From Cyclobacteriaceae bacterium (lineage in GTDB: Bacteria > Bacteroidota > Bacteroidia > Cytophagales > Cyclobacteriaceae), in NCBI GenBank assembly GCA_027533395.1, contig JAPZUF010000001.1, positions 62,001 to 126,000 of the forward strand: DNA of 64,000 nt. Direction: 5' to 3'. Below, in pieces: positions 26,488 through 36,674 of the stretch (positions within the stretch are counted from its first letter, which is position 1; each line of letters begins with the position of its first letter). The translations under genes and the position numbers were made by a program. The notes beneath the pieces are model-generated. The model made no database searches and had not been told where the DNA came from. It saw only the letters and a program-made list of their open reading frames with translations.

Positions 26488-27505
26488 CCAGGGCTTTTTT
26501 TATAGCCTTCGCTAAAGTTTCTATGTCTTCCTCAGTGGTATCAAACGAACACATAAAGCGACATTCGTTTGTTTTATCATTCCACACATAAAAGAAAATT
26601 TCTGCTTGTACTTTTTCTATGATGTGTGCAGGCAATAGGGCAAATACACCATTGGCATCTACAGATTGGGTAATTTTTATTTCAGGAAATAGTAACAATG
26701 CTTTTTCTAATTTCTTTGCCATCGCATTGGCATGTGTTGCGCTTTTCTTCCATAACTCGTTTTCTAATTGAGCTACAAATTGTGCGCTGATGAAGCGCAT
26801 CTTCGAATGCAATTGCATGCTTTGCTTGCGGATAAATTTAAATTCTTGTGCAAGGTGGGGCTGTAAAAACACAACGGCTTCTCCGGCTAACAAACCATTT
26901 TTAGTTCCACCAAAACTGATTACATCTACACCAACATCGCTTGTAAATTCTTTAAAACTTTTTCCTAAGGCAACAGCCGCATTGCTGATGCGGGCACCAT
27001 CCATGTGCAAATACAATCCATATTGGGTTGCTATTGCTTTAATAGCTTTAATTTCATCTACGGTGTAAACCGTTCCGTATTCTGTGCTTTGCGAAATAGA
27101 AATTACTTTCGCTTGTGGATGGTGCTGGTCGTTGATGCGGATAATTTTTTCTTCTATCGCCTGAGGTGTAAGTTTTCCATCAGCGGCCGGAATGCCGATG
27201 ATTTTACATCCTAAAAATTTTTCGGGTGCAGTTGATTCATCTACGTTGATGTGGGCAAGCTCTGGAGCTAAAATGGAATGGTAACTTTTAGTTAATGCAC
27301 TTAGAGCAGAAACATTAGCTCCCGTGCCGTTGTACACAAAGAAAACTTCTGCTTGCGCGCCAAATTCTTTTTTAAAAAGGCTGATAGCTTTTTCTGTGTA
27401 CGAATCGTTACCATAAGAACCAACATGTTGCTCGTTGGCTTGAATAATCGCTTGTAAAATTTCCGGATGAATGCCTGAATAATTATCGCTCGCAAAAGAT
27501 TTCAT
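26477..27505 (-). CDS. ltaE: Low-specificity threonine aldolase
   Basis: This PLP enzyme splits threonine to glycine and acetaldehyde. It is a fold type I protein of 342 aa with the Schiff-base Lys at about 202 in SFGGTKNGL, the LHMDGARISNA segment at about 166-176 and the N-terminal FASDNYSGIHPEI. The length and order are typical. It is convergent with the small sorting-domain gene. Downstream, 19 bp away and in the same direction on the minus strand, its start region faces the 3' end of the PD40-OmpA gene. Confidence 0.92.
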   Translation of the reverse strand: MKSFASDNYSGIHPEILQAIIQANEQHVGSYGNDSYTEKAISLFKKEFGAQAEVFFVYNGTGANVSALSALTKSYHSILAPELAHINVDESTAPEKFLGCKIIGIPAADGKLTPQAIEEKIIRINDQHHPQAKVISISQSTEYGTVYTVDEIKAIKAIATQYGLYLHMDGARISNAAVALGKSFKEFTSDVGVDVISFGGTKNGLLAGEAVVFLQPHLAQEFKFIRKQSMQLHSKMRFISAQFVAQLENELWKKSATHANAMAKKLEKALLLFPEIKITQSVDANGVFALLPAHIIEKVQAEIFFYVWNDKTNECRFMCSFDTTEEDIETLAKAIKKALVSA

Positions 27506-27523
27506 GAATAACGGTTAGCTATA

Positions 27524-29482
27524 TTATTTTCTGATGATTTCAAATTCTACTCTTCGGTTTAGTTTCCGATCTTCGTCAGTTACTTCATCAACCAAAGGTC
27601 GTTCGCTGCCATACCCTACAGCCGTAATTCTCAAATCATCAATCTTAAATTTATCTAGCAAATATTTTTTAATCGCATCGGCTCGCGCCTGGCTTAGTTT
27701 CAGGTTGGCTTCTTCTTTACCTTGCGAATCGGTATGGCCGGAAATGTTAAGGAAAAAGTGAGGGTGATCAATTAAAAAATTTCCTAATCGATCTAAATCA
27801 GCGTGCATTTCTGGTAAGATATCGGCTTTACCATTTTCAAATTCCAGTTTCTGAAAAGATATTTTACTCTCAACCGGTTGGGTTTGTGTTTCGATAAAAG
27901 TATCGCCTTCTAAGAAAAACGATTTCTCTATTCTGAAAAATTCATCTCCTTGAATGATAAGTAAATAATTTCTTTTATTGATCAAATCGAAATCATAGGT
28001 TCCATCGTCTCTTAAATATTGAGGTGCAACTTCAACCCCGTAATTAATGTCAATAATCGAAACAATTCCTTTAACAGGTCTGCCTGCCGGGTCAGTTACA
28101 ACGCCACTTAGAACAGTAACAGCCCCAGGTTGTGCTTCCATCGGAACTGGAAAAGAAAATAAATCAAGATTTTTATTGTCTTTTTGTTCGGCTCTTGCAT
28201 AATATAAATATTGAGAGGCCGCATCAATCGTAAAATAATACTCGCTACCTTCTCCATTTACGAATGGACCGGTGTTTTTTGGCTCGGCCCAACCTTTAGG
28301 CGTGCGAATAGATTTGTAGATATCAAACTCTCCGAAGTTTAAAGGATGGCCATCGGAACTAAAATACAGCACATTATCCTTATGATGAAAGAAAGGACTC
28401 ACTTCACTTTTTCTGGTGTTAATAATAGGGCCGGCATTCAGTGCTTTTGTCCACAAACCATTTTTATCTTTAACGCTGTAATATATGTCCGATAAACCAA
28501 AGCCGCCTAATCTGTCGGATGCAAAAAATAAAGAATCTCCCGAATGCGAAAGCGAAGGATGCGAATCCCAGGCTGTAGAGCTCAAAGCTTTTAAATGTTG
28601 AATGTTGCCCCATGTGCTGTCTTTTTGTAAAGAGGCCATGTATAAATCGCAATTGCCTAGTCCACCCGGAGCATTGCAGCGTGAGAAAATAAGGGTTTTG
28701 CCATCCTGACTTAAACAAGCTGAACCTTCGTTATACTGTGAATTAATTTTTCTCAAAGGCTCGGCATATTCCCAACGGTCTTGTTGCTTTTTAGAAAAGA
28801 ATAAATCTTCGTTAACTATTTGTTCTAAACCTGTATTGACAATATTTCGCTTTGATGTAAAAAGCATTAGGTCATCGCTGTTGCCAATAGATGGACCGTA
28901 ATCAGCAGCTTTAGGAGAATTTACCATACCTCCCATGTTCAACAAAACGCCTTGCGGAGGCATGAGCGTATCAATATCTTTTCTGTAAGCCACCAGTTCG
29001 TAATAGTAGGAGAGTGGCACATAATTTTTTTTATTTTTTTTATTGATAGAATCGTAGGCATTTTTAATAGCTGGTAGTTCGCCTTCGACCCGATGGTGTT
29101 TTAATAAAAGTTTGTATAACAACAAAGCTTCGCCTTTCGGTCCGAAACTTTCTGAGAGTTTAGCCAACTCCCACAACAAAGAAGTGTTGCGATAAAAGTT
29201 TTGCACACCAAATTGCTTCACATAATTTTTGGTCAAGCGATACAAACCAGCATCAGTTTGTGGATAATCGTGCAACTTTTTTATTGCTTTTGCATCAATA
29301 TAGTAATCGATTTTATTTAAGTTAGGAAACTCGAAAATGTCAGATTGGCTGTAGGCTGTCAGGCTATCGTTTAAAGCAATAACATCCGCTTTCTTAAACT
29401 TGCTCTTATTTTTTTGAGCCAGCGAAGAAGGTGCAAGCGCACTCAGTATCAGTATTATTACCAGCGAAAAATGGGTTTTCAC
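27524..29482 (-). CDS. Outer-membrane-associated PD40 propeller protein with OmpA C-terminal domain
   Basis: After a signal peptide (ending at SSLAQ) comes a region rich in alpha helix (TPR-like, about 60-160), then WD40-like PD40 repeats (DGKTLIFSR, GDSLFFASDRLGGFG, KDNVLYFSSDG), a carboxypeptidase-regulatory-like beta domain (SGVVTDPAGRPVKG) and a C-terminal OmpA domain with ISGHTDSQGKEEANLKLS and NRRVEFEI, which binds peptidoglycan. This architecture is common in Bacteroidota envelopes. I chose the GTG at 29482, preceded by AGGCAG and giving a compact signal peptide, over the TTG at 29530. Length is about 652 aa. Confidence 0.85.
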   Translation of the reverse strand: MKTHFSLVIILILSALAPSSLAQKNKSKFKKADVIALNDSLTAYSQSDIFEFPNLNKIDYYIDAKAIKKLHDYPQTDAGLYRLTKNYVKQFGVQNFYRNTSLLWELAKLSESFGPKGEALLLYKLLLKHHRVEGELPAIKNAYDSINKKNKKNYVPLSYYYELVAYRKDIDTLMPPQGVLLNMGGMVNSPKAADYGPSIGNSDDLMLFTSKRNIVNTGLEQIVNEDLFFSKKQQDRWEYAEPLRKINSQYNEGSACLSQDGKTLIFSRCNAPGGLGNCDLYMASLQKDSTWGNIQHLKALSSTAWDSHPSLSHSGDSLFFASDRLGGFGLSDIYYSVKDKNGLWTKALNAGPIINTRKSEVSPFFHHKDNVLYFSSDGHPLNFGEFDIYKSIRTPKGWAEPKNTGPFVNGEGSEYYFTIDAASQYLYYARAEQKDNKNLDLFSFPVPMEAQPGAVTVLSGVVTDPAGRPVKGIVSIIDINYGVEVAPQYLRDDGTYDFDLINKRNYLLIIQGDEFFRIEKSFFLEGDTFIETQTQPVESKISFQKLEFENGKADILPEMHADLDRLGNFLIDHPHFFLNISGHTDSQGKEEANLKLSQARADAIKKYLLDKFKIDDLRITAVGYGSERPLVDEVTDEDRKLNRRVEFEIIRK

Positions 29483-29614
29483 CTGCCTGGGGTTTTGTGT
29501 AAACAATGTCGCGTAATAAAGTTGATACAATTTAATTGGTTTTACAAGTTGCTTGGCATTACTATTGACATATTAAGCCGCCTGTATAACTATTTGTATT
29601 TTTTCATTTTAAAG

Positions 29615-29627
29615 TGTCAATTTGACA
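29615..29627. promoter_or_regulatory. Palindrome TGTCAATTTGACA just upstream of lon
   Basis: This is a perfect 6-1-6 inverted repeat, 7 bp before the lon ATG. A further TTGACA half lies at 29565-29570. It could be an operator controlling lon, but a chance palindrome in AT-rich DNA is possible. Confidence 0.4.
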
Positions 29628-29634
29628 TCCAAGC

Positions 29635-32097
29635 ATGTTTAGATTTAATCCGATACAATTGGTACAAGAAGAAAACGATGACCTGATTCAGATGATTAAT
29701 CCTGAACAGGAATCTGACTTAAAGCCAGAAGATATTCCTCAAGAACTTCCTATACTAGCCATCAAAAATACCGTGCTTTTTCCTGGTGTGGTTATTCCTA
29801 TTACGGTTGGTCGCCAAAAGTCAATTAAGTTGGTAAAAAAAGCTTATCAAGGTAATCGCATTATTGGTGTAGTACCACAAAAAAACGCACAACAAGAAGA
29901 ACCCGGCATCGATGATATCTATAAAGTAGGAACTGTTGCGCGCATAGTTAAAATGTTGGTTTTGCCCGATGGAAACACAACCATCATCATTCAGGGTAAA
30001 AATAGATTCAGCATGAAGGAAGTGGTACAGGAAGAACCATTTTTAACAGCCCGTTTCGAACTGTTAACAGATGTTGTTACTAACGTAAACAGCAAACAAG
30101 CCAAAGCTTTAAGTCAGTCTTTAAAAGAAACTGCCTTTAAAATTTTAAAACTAAATCCTGAAATTCCTCAAGAAGCACAAGTAGCGCTGGAGAATATCCA
30201 AAGCATGTCTTTCTTAATCAATTTTCTTTCTTCAAATTTAAATGTAGAGGTAGCCGATAAACAAAAGATTTTAGAGAAAACCAACATCATCGATCGTGGC
30301 ACTTTGCTATTGCAATACATGTCGCGCGAAGTACAGATGTTAGAAATTAAAAACGAGATTCAGAAGAAAGTACATACTGATATAGACCAGCAACAACGTG
30401 ATTATTATTTGCGTCAACAAATCCGTGTTTTGCAAGATGAGTTAGGACACGATGGTCCCGAAAAAGAAATAGAAGCCTTGCGCAAAAAAGGCGAAGCTAA
30501 AAAATGGTCGAAGGAAGCAGCACAACAATTCAACAAAGAATTAGATAAACTTTCACGCGTTAATCCGCAAGCTCCGGAGTTTCCTATTGCCATGAATTAT
30601 GTAGAATTCATGTTGGACTTGCCTTGGCAAGAATACACCGAAGATGATTTCGATTTAAAGAAAGCCAAGAAGATTTTAGATCAGGATCATTCAGGCTTAG
30701 AAAAAGTAAAAACCAGAATTTTAGAATACTTAGCTGTATTAAAACTAAAGCGCGACATGAAAGGTCCGATACTTTGTTTGTACGGTCCTCCGGGAGTAGG
30801 TAAAACTTCACTGGGAAAATCCATTGCTAAAGCGTTGAACAGAAAATATGTGCGCATGTCATTAGGAGGCGTACACGATGAAGCCGAAATTCGTGGACAC
30901 AGAAAAACGTATGTAGGCGCAATGCCCGGTAAAGTATTGCAGAACATTAAGAAAGCGCAATCTTCTAATCCTGTTTTTATTTTAGATGAGATAGATAAAT
31001 TAAAAGCAGATTTCAGAGGAGATCCATCTTCTGCCATGCTAGAAGTATTAGATCCTGAACAGAACAATGCTTTCGTTGATAATTATTTAGAAACAGATTA
31101 CGACTTATCAAAAGTTTTATTCATTGCAACAGCCAATGCGTTGGATACCATTCAACCTGCCTTGCGCGACAGAATGGAAATCATCGAGATTACAGGATAC
31201 ACACGCGAAGAGAAAGTAGAAATTGCTTCTAAACATTTAGTACCAAAGCAGATAAAAGAACACGGCTTACAACCCAAGCAACTTAAGTTTAGCAAAGCTG
31301 CGATAGAAAAAGTGATTGATGCTTACACCAGAGAATCTGGCGTAAGAACGCTCGAAAGAAAAATAGGAAGTGTAATTCGCCATGCTGCCAAATCTGTAGC
31401 GATGGAAGAAGACTATGATGTAGAAGTTACTCCCGAAACCGTTTTGAAAGTTTTAGGCACAGAAATTTTTGATGAAGAGTTATACAGCAACAACGAAGCT
31501 GCCGGTGTAGTAACGGGTTTGGCTTGGACGCAGGTAGGTGGTGAAATCTTATTCGTAGAATCAAGTTTGAACAAAGGAAAAGGTAGTTTAACAATTTCCG
31601 GTCAGTTGGGAGATGTGATGAAAGAATCAGCGATGGCGGCATTGAGTTATTTAAAAAGCCATGCTGATAGTCTGCATATAGACCACCGTGTATTTCAGCA
31701 TTATGATTTACACATTCACGTGCCGGCAGGTGCTGTACCGAAAGATGGACCATCAGCAGGTATTACCATGCTTACATCCCTTGCTTCTATTTACACGCAA
31801 AGAAAAGTGAAAGATAAATTAGCCATGACGGGCGAAATTACCTTGCGCGGAAAAGTATTGCCAGTAGGCGGTATTAAAGAAAAAATTCTTGCAGCAAAAA
31901 GAAGTGGCATCAAAGAGATTATCCTTAGCGAAAGAAACAAACGCGACATCGATGAAATTGAAAAGAACTATATAAAAGGTTTAAAGTTTCATTTTGTTAG
32001 CGATGTAGCCGAAGTTTTAAAAATTGCTTTGTTAAAAGAAAAGGTAAGTGAACCTTTAACCTTCCATTTCCCAGAAAACAAAACTGAATCAAAATAA
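29635..32097 (+). CDS. lon: ATP-dependent protease Lon
   Basis: Lon is a cytoplasmic hexameric AAA+ protease for misfolded and regulatory proteins. The N-terminal substrate domain ([15 protein letters not shown]) is followed by a coiled region, the AAA module with Walker A GPPGVGKT (about 384-391) and Walker B FILDEIDK, and the protease domain with the Ser in DGPSAG (about 707) and the catalytic Lys in [14 protein letters not shown] (about 750). At 820 aa it is full length. porQ follows 26 bp downstream. Confidence 0.97.
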   Translation: MFRFNPIQLVQEENDDLIQMINPEQESDLKPEDIPQELPILAIKNTVLFPGVVIPITVGRQKSIKLVKKAYQGNRIIGVVPQKNAQQEEPGIDDIYKVGTVARIVKMLVLPDGNTTIIIQGKNRFSMKEVVQEEPFLTARFELLTDVVTNVNSKQAKALSQSLKETAFKILKLNPEIPQEAQVALENIQSMSFLINFLSSNLNVEVADKQKILEKTNIIDRGTLLLQYMSREVQMLEIKNEIQKKVHTDIDQQQRDYYLRQQIRVLQDELGHDGPEKEIEALRKKGEAKKWSKEAAQQFNKELDKLSRVNPQAPEFPIAMNYVEFMLDLPWQEYTEDDFDLKKAKKILDQDHSGLEKVKTRILEYLAVLKLKRDMKGPILCLYGPPGVGKTSLGKSIAKALNRKYVRMSLGGVHDEAEIRGHRKTYVGAMPGKVLQNIKKAQSSNPVFILDEIDKLKADFRGDPSSAMLEVLDPEQNNAFVDNYLETDYDLSKVLFIATANALDTIQPALRDRMEIIEITGYTREEKVEIASKHLVPKQIKEHGLQPKQLKFSKAAIEKVIDAYTRESGVRTLERKIGSVIRHAAKSVAMEEDYDVEVTPETVLKVLGTEIFDEELYSNNEAAGVVTGLAWTQVGGEILFVESSLNKGKGSLTISGQLGDVMKESAMAALSYLKSHADSLHIDHRVFQHYDLHIHVPAGAVPKDGPSAGITMLTSLASIYTQRKVKDKLAMTGEITLRGKVLPVGGIKEKILAAKRSGIKEIILSERNKRDIDEIEKNYIKGLKFHFVSDVAEVLKIALLKEKVSEPLTFHFPENKTESK

Positions 32098-32123
32098 ATC
32101 TGTTTATATCACGTTGCGATAAC

Positions 32124-33122
32124 ATGAAGCCATTCCGAAGCATCAGTTTGTTACTCATCATTTTTTCGATGGCTACTGTTCGGATGGCATGGGCGCAAAG
32201 TGCGTATTCATTTTTAAATTATTCAACCAGTGCTAAGCAAAACGCATTGGGAGGTTATGCACCAGCCTTGGCTGATACCGATTTGGTATTAGGTTTACTC
32301 AATCCTGCTTTATCTGGCGACACGTTGAATCATCACGCTGCTGTTCATTTGCATTTTTTACCTGCAGGTGCAAACACCAGTGTTTTTTCTTATCAACCTA
32401 TTGTTGGAAATAGCGGAGCTTGGCAATTTTCTTTGGTGCACACCAGCTATGGTTCCATCGATGCATTCGATGCAGCAGGTAATGCATTAGGAAAAGCGAA
32501 TGCTGCGGATACCTATCTCAGTATAGCCAAACGTTGGCAAGTGGGTTTGTTTCGCTTAGGTGTTCAGGCAAAACCTTTCTTTTCTAATTTAGCTGGTAAT
32601 CGTTCAAACGGATTGGCTATGGATATAGGCGGAGTGTTTCAACATCCTACACAAGCATTAAACATAGGTTTGGTTTTACGCAACATTGGTTTTGTTGCTA
32701 CCGAATATGCAGTAAGCAGCGAAGATAACATACCCTTAGATGTACAACTCGGCATCACCTTCAAACCGAAACACATGCCTTTTCGTTTTTCTTTAACTGC
32801 TATAGACCTTACTGATTTTGATACGCCAACCATCGATACAGAAAATCCTCCCTCATCAGTTGATAAAGTAGTGAGGCACATCAACATTGGTTCTGAATTA
32901 ATACTCAGCAAGAATTTCAACTTTATTTTTGCGTACAACTTCAAACGCAGACAAGATTTACAGTTAAGCGAAACAGCCTCTGGTGCCGGTATATCCTATG
33001 GCGTTTGGTTTGGTATTAAAGCATTTCAATTTACATTGAGCAGAACAAGTTTGGGATCAGGTCAGGGACAGTTTGCATTTGCCCTTTCAACCAATTTAAA
33101 TCAAGTAATTTTTAGAAGATAG
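32124..33122 (+). CDS. porQ: Type IX secretion system protein PorQ-like
   Basis: This 332-aa outer-membrane beta-barrel protein has a signal peptide (about 1-25, ending AWAQ) and the PorV/PorQ-type beginning SAYSFLNYSTSAKQNALGGYAPALADTDLVL..NPAL. The PorQ assignment over PorV is from length and general pattern. PorQ is part of the T9SS that exports sorting-domain cargo, two examples of which lie in the window. It sits between lon and hslU, with 26 and 6 bp spacers, so all three look cotranscribed. Confidence 0.78.
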   Translation: MKPFRSISLLLIIFSMATVRMAWAQSAYSFLNYSTSAKQNALGGYAPALADTDLVLGLLNPALSGDTLNHHAAVHLHFLPAGANTSVFSYQPIVGNSGAWQFSLVHTSYGSIDAFDAAGNALGKANAADTYLSIAKRWQVGLFRLGVQAKPFFSNLAGNRSNGLAMDIGGVFQHPTQALNIGLVLRNIGFVATEYAVSSEDNIPLDVQLGITFKPKHMPFRFSLTAIDLTDFDTPTIDTENPPSSVDKVVRHINIGSELILSKNFNFIFAYNFKRRQDLQLSETASGAGISYGVWFGIKAFQFTLSRTSLGSGQGQFAFALSTNLNQVIFRR

Positions 33123-33128
33123 TAAGAT

Positions 33129-34517
33129 ATGATGGAGCAGTATTTAACACCGCAACAGATTGTAGCCGAATTAGATAAATACATTATTGGTCAGCATGAA
33201 GCGAAACGCAACGTAGCGATTGCCTTACGTAACCGTTGGAGAAGAATGAATGTACCGGGTGAAATGCGTTACGAAATTATGCCCAATAATATATTAATGA
33301 TTGGCGCTACAGGTGTAGGGAAAACAGAAATAGCAAGACGATTGGCAAAAATTGCCGATGCTCCGTTTGTAAAAGTAGAGGCATCAAAATTTACAGAAGT
33401 AGGCTATGTAGGCCGCGATGTAGAAAGCATGGTGCGCGATTTGGCCGAACAAGCCGTGTTAATGGTTAAAAGCAAAAAGAAAGAAGAGCTAAAAGAAAAA
33501 GCTTTACAAAGTGTTGAAGAAATTATATTAGATGCTTTGATTCCTCCGGTAAAAGAAAACCAAATGCAAAAGAGCACCGGCTTTAATGTAGGAGAAACGG
33601 TAGCGAGTGCTGATGCAGAGTTAAATGAAAAAACAAGAAATCATTTTAGGGAGAAAATAAAGAATGGCGACCTAGAAGACAGAAAAATTGAAATCAACAT
33701 TAAAGGAAGCGCGGGTGCACCCATGGGCATGATAGGCGCAGGCATGATGGACGATACCACAATGATGAACCTGCAAGAAATGCTCAGTGGCATGATGCCT
33801 AAAAAACCTAAAAAGAGAAAAGTTTCCATTGCCGAAGCGAGACGCATTTTATTAGATGAAGAAGTAAACCGGTTAATGGACATGGACGAGGTGAAGGACG
33901 AAGCCATTGCGCGCGCGCAAGATGCCGGCATCATCTTCATCGATGAAATCGATAAAATTGCTTCTTCTGGTGGAAAGGGTGGAGGCCCGGATGTAAGCCG
34001 CGAAGGTGTACAAAGAGATTTATTGCCGATTGTAGAAGGAAGCAGTGTAAACACAAAATATGGCGTTATCAAAACCGATCATATTTTGTTTGTGGCAGCC
34101 GGGGCTTTTCATGTTTCAAAACCAAGCGATTTAATCCCTGAATTACAAGGTAGATTTCCAATCAGAGTTGAATTGAATAGTTTATCTAAAGAAGATTTCA
34201 TCAGCATTTTAAAAGACCCAAAGAATGCATTGACTAAACAATACGAAGCTTTGTTTGCAGCCGAAGGTGTAAAGATTTCTTTTGCTGATAATGCCTTAGA
34301 TCGAATTGCAGAAATTGCTTATCTTGTTAATGCCGAAGTAGAAAACATTGGCGCAAGAAGGTTACACACCGTGATGAGTAAACTATTAAATGAGTTTTTA
34401 TTTGATGTTCCTGATAAAATTGGTGCAAATGCCAATATCGTGGTTACAGCTGATATGGTGAGTGAACGCTTGAATAACATTATAAAGCAAAAAGATCTAA
34501 GCGAATTTATATTGTGA
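33129..34517 (+). CDS. hslU: HslU, ATPase subunit of the HslVU protease
   Basis: HslU unfolds substrates for the peptidase HslV. Visible are the family start YLTPQQIVAELDKYIIGQ, Walker A GATGVGKT (59-66), Walker B FIDEIDKIA (near 272-280), sensor 2 ENIGARRLHTVM and the C-terminal tail LSEFIL that docks into HslV. The 462-aa length with the I domain is normal. No hslV is present in this window. The last bases overlap the start of the next gene (GTGA). Confidence 0.96.
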   Translation: MMEQYLTPQQIVAELDKYIIGQHEAKRNVAIALRNRWRRMNVPGEMRYEIMPNNILMIGATGVGKTEIARRLAKIADAPFVKVEASKFTEVGYVGRDVESMVRDLAEQAVLMVKSKKKEELKEKALQSVEEIILDALIPPVKENQMQKSTGFNVGETVASADAELNEKTRNHFREKIKNGDLEDRKIEINIKGSAGAPMGMIGAGMMDDTTMMNLQEMLSGMMPKKPKKRKVSIAEARRILLDEEVNRLMDMDEVKDEAIARAQDAGIIFIDEIDKIASSGGKGGGPDVSREGVQRDLLPIVEGSSVNTKYGVIKTDHILFVAAGAFHVSKPSDLIPELQGRFPIRVELNSLSKEDFISILKDPKNALTKQYEALFAAEGVKISFADNALDRIAEIAYLVNAEVENIGARRLHTVMSKLLNEFLFDVPDKIGANANIVVTADMVSERLNNIIKQKDLSEFIL

Positions 34518-35596
34518 GAAAACTCCTACTTCTATGTTTCTTGTTTGTCTTTCAATTCTCACTTGCACAAAGCGATATCGAAATTGTGTGGCAAGATGCA
34601 GACGATTCTATTAAACATTTTAAAAAACAAGCGCATGATTCAGTGCGAAGAAAGTTTGTTAAGGGTTATCCCGATAAATTTTTTATCTGGCCTGTCATAA
34701 AAAGAAGAACATTAGAGGTAGAAGCCCGAAGCATCGAAAACAACAAACACCGAATTTTCCTTAAACCCAACAATGCTGTTTCTTTAGGTGTAGGCGTATA
34801 TCTATTCGAGATTGCGTTAGAGTTGGCCTTCACAGCACCGGTCGATGAACAATCTAAATTCAGATTTGGCACTTCCGATGCATCCGATTTACAAATTAAT
34901 GCATTAGGTAAATTCTGGGGTTTCGACTTATATCATCAACGTTACAAAGGATTTTATTTGGAAGATTCGTTTGATCCGGTAGCTAAAACAGATCCTTTTC
35001 CACAACGCCCGGATATCGTTACGCGCAACTTCGGATTCTCCGGTATTTATACATTAAACAGAGATAAATTTTCTCTGCGATCTTCTTTCAACTTTGCCGA
35101 GCAACAAATGTTTAGCCGTGGTTCGTGGTTCATCACGGGCACGTTAAATAATTTTAAAATTGAAGGAGATTCTGTTTTGCTTTCCATCAAAGACCGCGAA
35201 CAGTTTAGCGAGTTTGCCGATTTTGATAGGTTGCGCTACACAACCTTTGGTTTAGCGCCTGGTTACTCGCACAACTTCATCTACAAAAATTTCTTTTTGA
35301 ATTTAACTTTAGGTATTGGTCCGGCTCACAATTGGACAACCATACGCAGTATTACAGGTAAAGAAAGAAATAGTGTTTCCATAAATAGCATAAGTGTTTT
35401 AAGAATAGGAGTTGGTTATAATGCTGATAATTTTTTTGCAGGCATCGGATATGTTAACCAATCCAGAAATTTAAAGATCGAAGATTTTAGGTTTACCAAC
35501 ACAACAGCCATGTTTAAGCTATTAATCGGCTGGCGCTTCAAAGAATTCGGTATATTAAAAAGGAGAGCTGTGGATTTAATCCCCTTCTCTATATAA
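34514..35596 (+). CDS. DUF4421-type exported beta-rich protein
   Basis: The 360-aa product has a signal peptide (about 1-18, SLAQ) and repeated amphipathic beta strands of outer-membrane-barrel type. The pattern (KPNNAVSLGVGVYLFEIALEL, an FGFSGIYTLN strand, FFAGIGYVNQSRN) suggests DUF4421, whose function is unknown. The GTG start overlaps the hslU stop by 4 bases, marking it as the last gene of the lon-porQ-hslU group. It ends 8 bp from the convergent cytochrome c gene. Confidence 0.7.
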   Translation: MRKLLLLCFLFVFQFSLAQSDIEIVWQDADDSIKHFKKQAHDSVRRKFVKGYPDKFFIWPVIKRRTLEVEARSIENNKHRIFLKPNNAVSLGVGVYLFEIALELAFTAPVDEQSKFRFGTSDASDLQINALGKFWGFDLYHQRYKGFYLEDSFDPVAKTDPFPQRPDIVTRNFGFSGIYTLNRDKFSLRSSFNFAEQQMFSRGSWFITGTLNNFKIEGDSVLLSIKDREQFSEFADFDRLRYTTFGLAPGYSHNFIYKNFFLNLTLGIGPAHNWTTIRSITGKERNSVSINSISVLRIGVGYNADNFFAGIGYVNQSRNLKIEDFRFTNTTAMFKLLIGWRFKEFGILKRRAVDLIPFSI

Positions 35597-35604
35597 TTGT
35601 TTGT

Positions 35605-36051
35605 CTATTGTTTTTTGCATTGATTTAGTATTGAAGTGGCCTCTTTAACTTCTACCATTCCCTTTTTGTGAGACCAAGTATTATAGATGTATGTGGCAAT
35701 CTGTGCAATTTCTAAATCCGTTAAGGCAGTAACTCCCGGCATTTGTTGGTTATATAGCTTACCGTTAACCATTAACTCCCCCGACTTTCCATGTCGTATT
35801 AGGCATAAAACATCTTCAAAATTATTTTGCATATAATCTGAAGTATCGAGTGGAGGATAAAGTAATCCTAACCCTTTTCCATTCTTTTGATGGCAATTGC
35901 TGCAATGCGCTACATACAATTGTTCGCCTTGGATGTAATATTGTTGAAATTTTGGATCGCCACTAAGTTGATTTTTATTCTCAGATTGACATGAAATCAA
36001 AACAACAAAAAGAAAGGTTATAACACTGAAACAAAGATTACTTCTTCTCAT
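35605..36051 (-). CDS. Lipoprotein cytochrome c
   Basis: This 148-aa class I cytochrome c is anchored by a lipobox (VVLIS-C21). It has one heme motif, CSNCH, at 50-54 and a likely distal Met at about 104 in QQMPG. It would carry electrons on the periplasmic side of the membrane. It overlaps the SCO1-like gene upstream by 14 bp, so it belongs to the MOSC-HemJ-SCO1 operon. Function as an electron donor to a cytochrome oxidase is inference from context. Confidence 0.88.
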   Translation of the reverse strand: MRRSNLCFSVITFLFVVLISCQSENKNQLSGDPKFQQYYIQGEQLYVAHCSNCHQKNGKGLGLLYPPLDTSDYMQNNFEDVLCLIRHGKSGELMVNGKLYNQQMPGVTALTDLEIAQIATYIYNTWSHKKGMVEVKEATSILNQCKKQ

Positions 36052-36670
36052 ATTCTTTTTTCAGTCGCTGGATGTCAGCAATCAATTTGTTAACTTCTTC
36101 CTCTTTTGTGCCATCGTATTTTCCTCTGATGCGTTGTTGTTTGTCTAATAAGAGAAAGGCACCACTGTGAATGAAACCATCAGGTTCAGTTTTATCTTCC
36201 ATCGCTGTGGCGAAATAGCTCGTTTGTGCTAATTTATAAATGGAATCTTTCGCACCAGTTAAGAAATGCCAACGTGCGCTGCTTACTCCTAACCTTTGTG
36301 CAAAATCTCTTAATCTTCCAACAGTATCATATTCAGGGTCTATGGTGTGAGAGAGAATTAAAATGTCTGCATCATTCTTTAACGTATCGTATACGCGCAA
36401 CATTTGTGTTTTCATAATCGGGCAAATAGTGCGGCAGGAGGTGAAGAAGAAATCGGCAACGTAAATTTTACCATCAACTGTCGCATTGGTTACAAGCAAA
36501 CTGTCTTGGTTAAGAAATTGAAAAGGAGCTATTTTATGATAAAGTGTATCATTATTCACAACTGTTCTTTGTCCGAAAATCGGTAAAGGTTTTTCTTTTT
36601 GCTCACATGCTGTAAAAATGGACAGGGTGGCAATTAAAATAATGAAGAAAATAATGGTTTTATTCTGCAT
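36038..36670 (-). CDS. SCO1/SenC copper chaperone lipoprotein
   Basis: SCO proteins deliver copper to the CuA site of cytochrome c oxidase. The 210-aa product has a lipobox Cys at 22 (IFTAC), a thioredoxin fold with the metal motif CRTIC (Cys79 and Cys83) followed by P, and the third ligand His at about 168 in GFIHSGAF. All copper ligands are therefore present. It overlaps the cytochrome c gene by 14 bp and starts 4 bp after hemJ. Confidence 0.92.
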   Translation of the reverse strand: MQNKTIIFFIILIATLSIFTACEQKEKPLPIFGQRTVVNNDTLYHKIAPFQFLNQDSLLVTNATVDGKIYVADFFFTSCRTICPIMKTQMLRVYDTLKNDADILILSHTIDPEYDTVGRLRDFAQRLGVSSARWHFLTGAKDSIYKLAQTSYFATAMEDKTEPDGFIHSGAFLLLDKQQRIRGKYDGTKEEEVNKLIADIQRLKKEYEKK

Positions 36671-36674
36671 ATAA

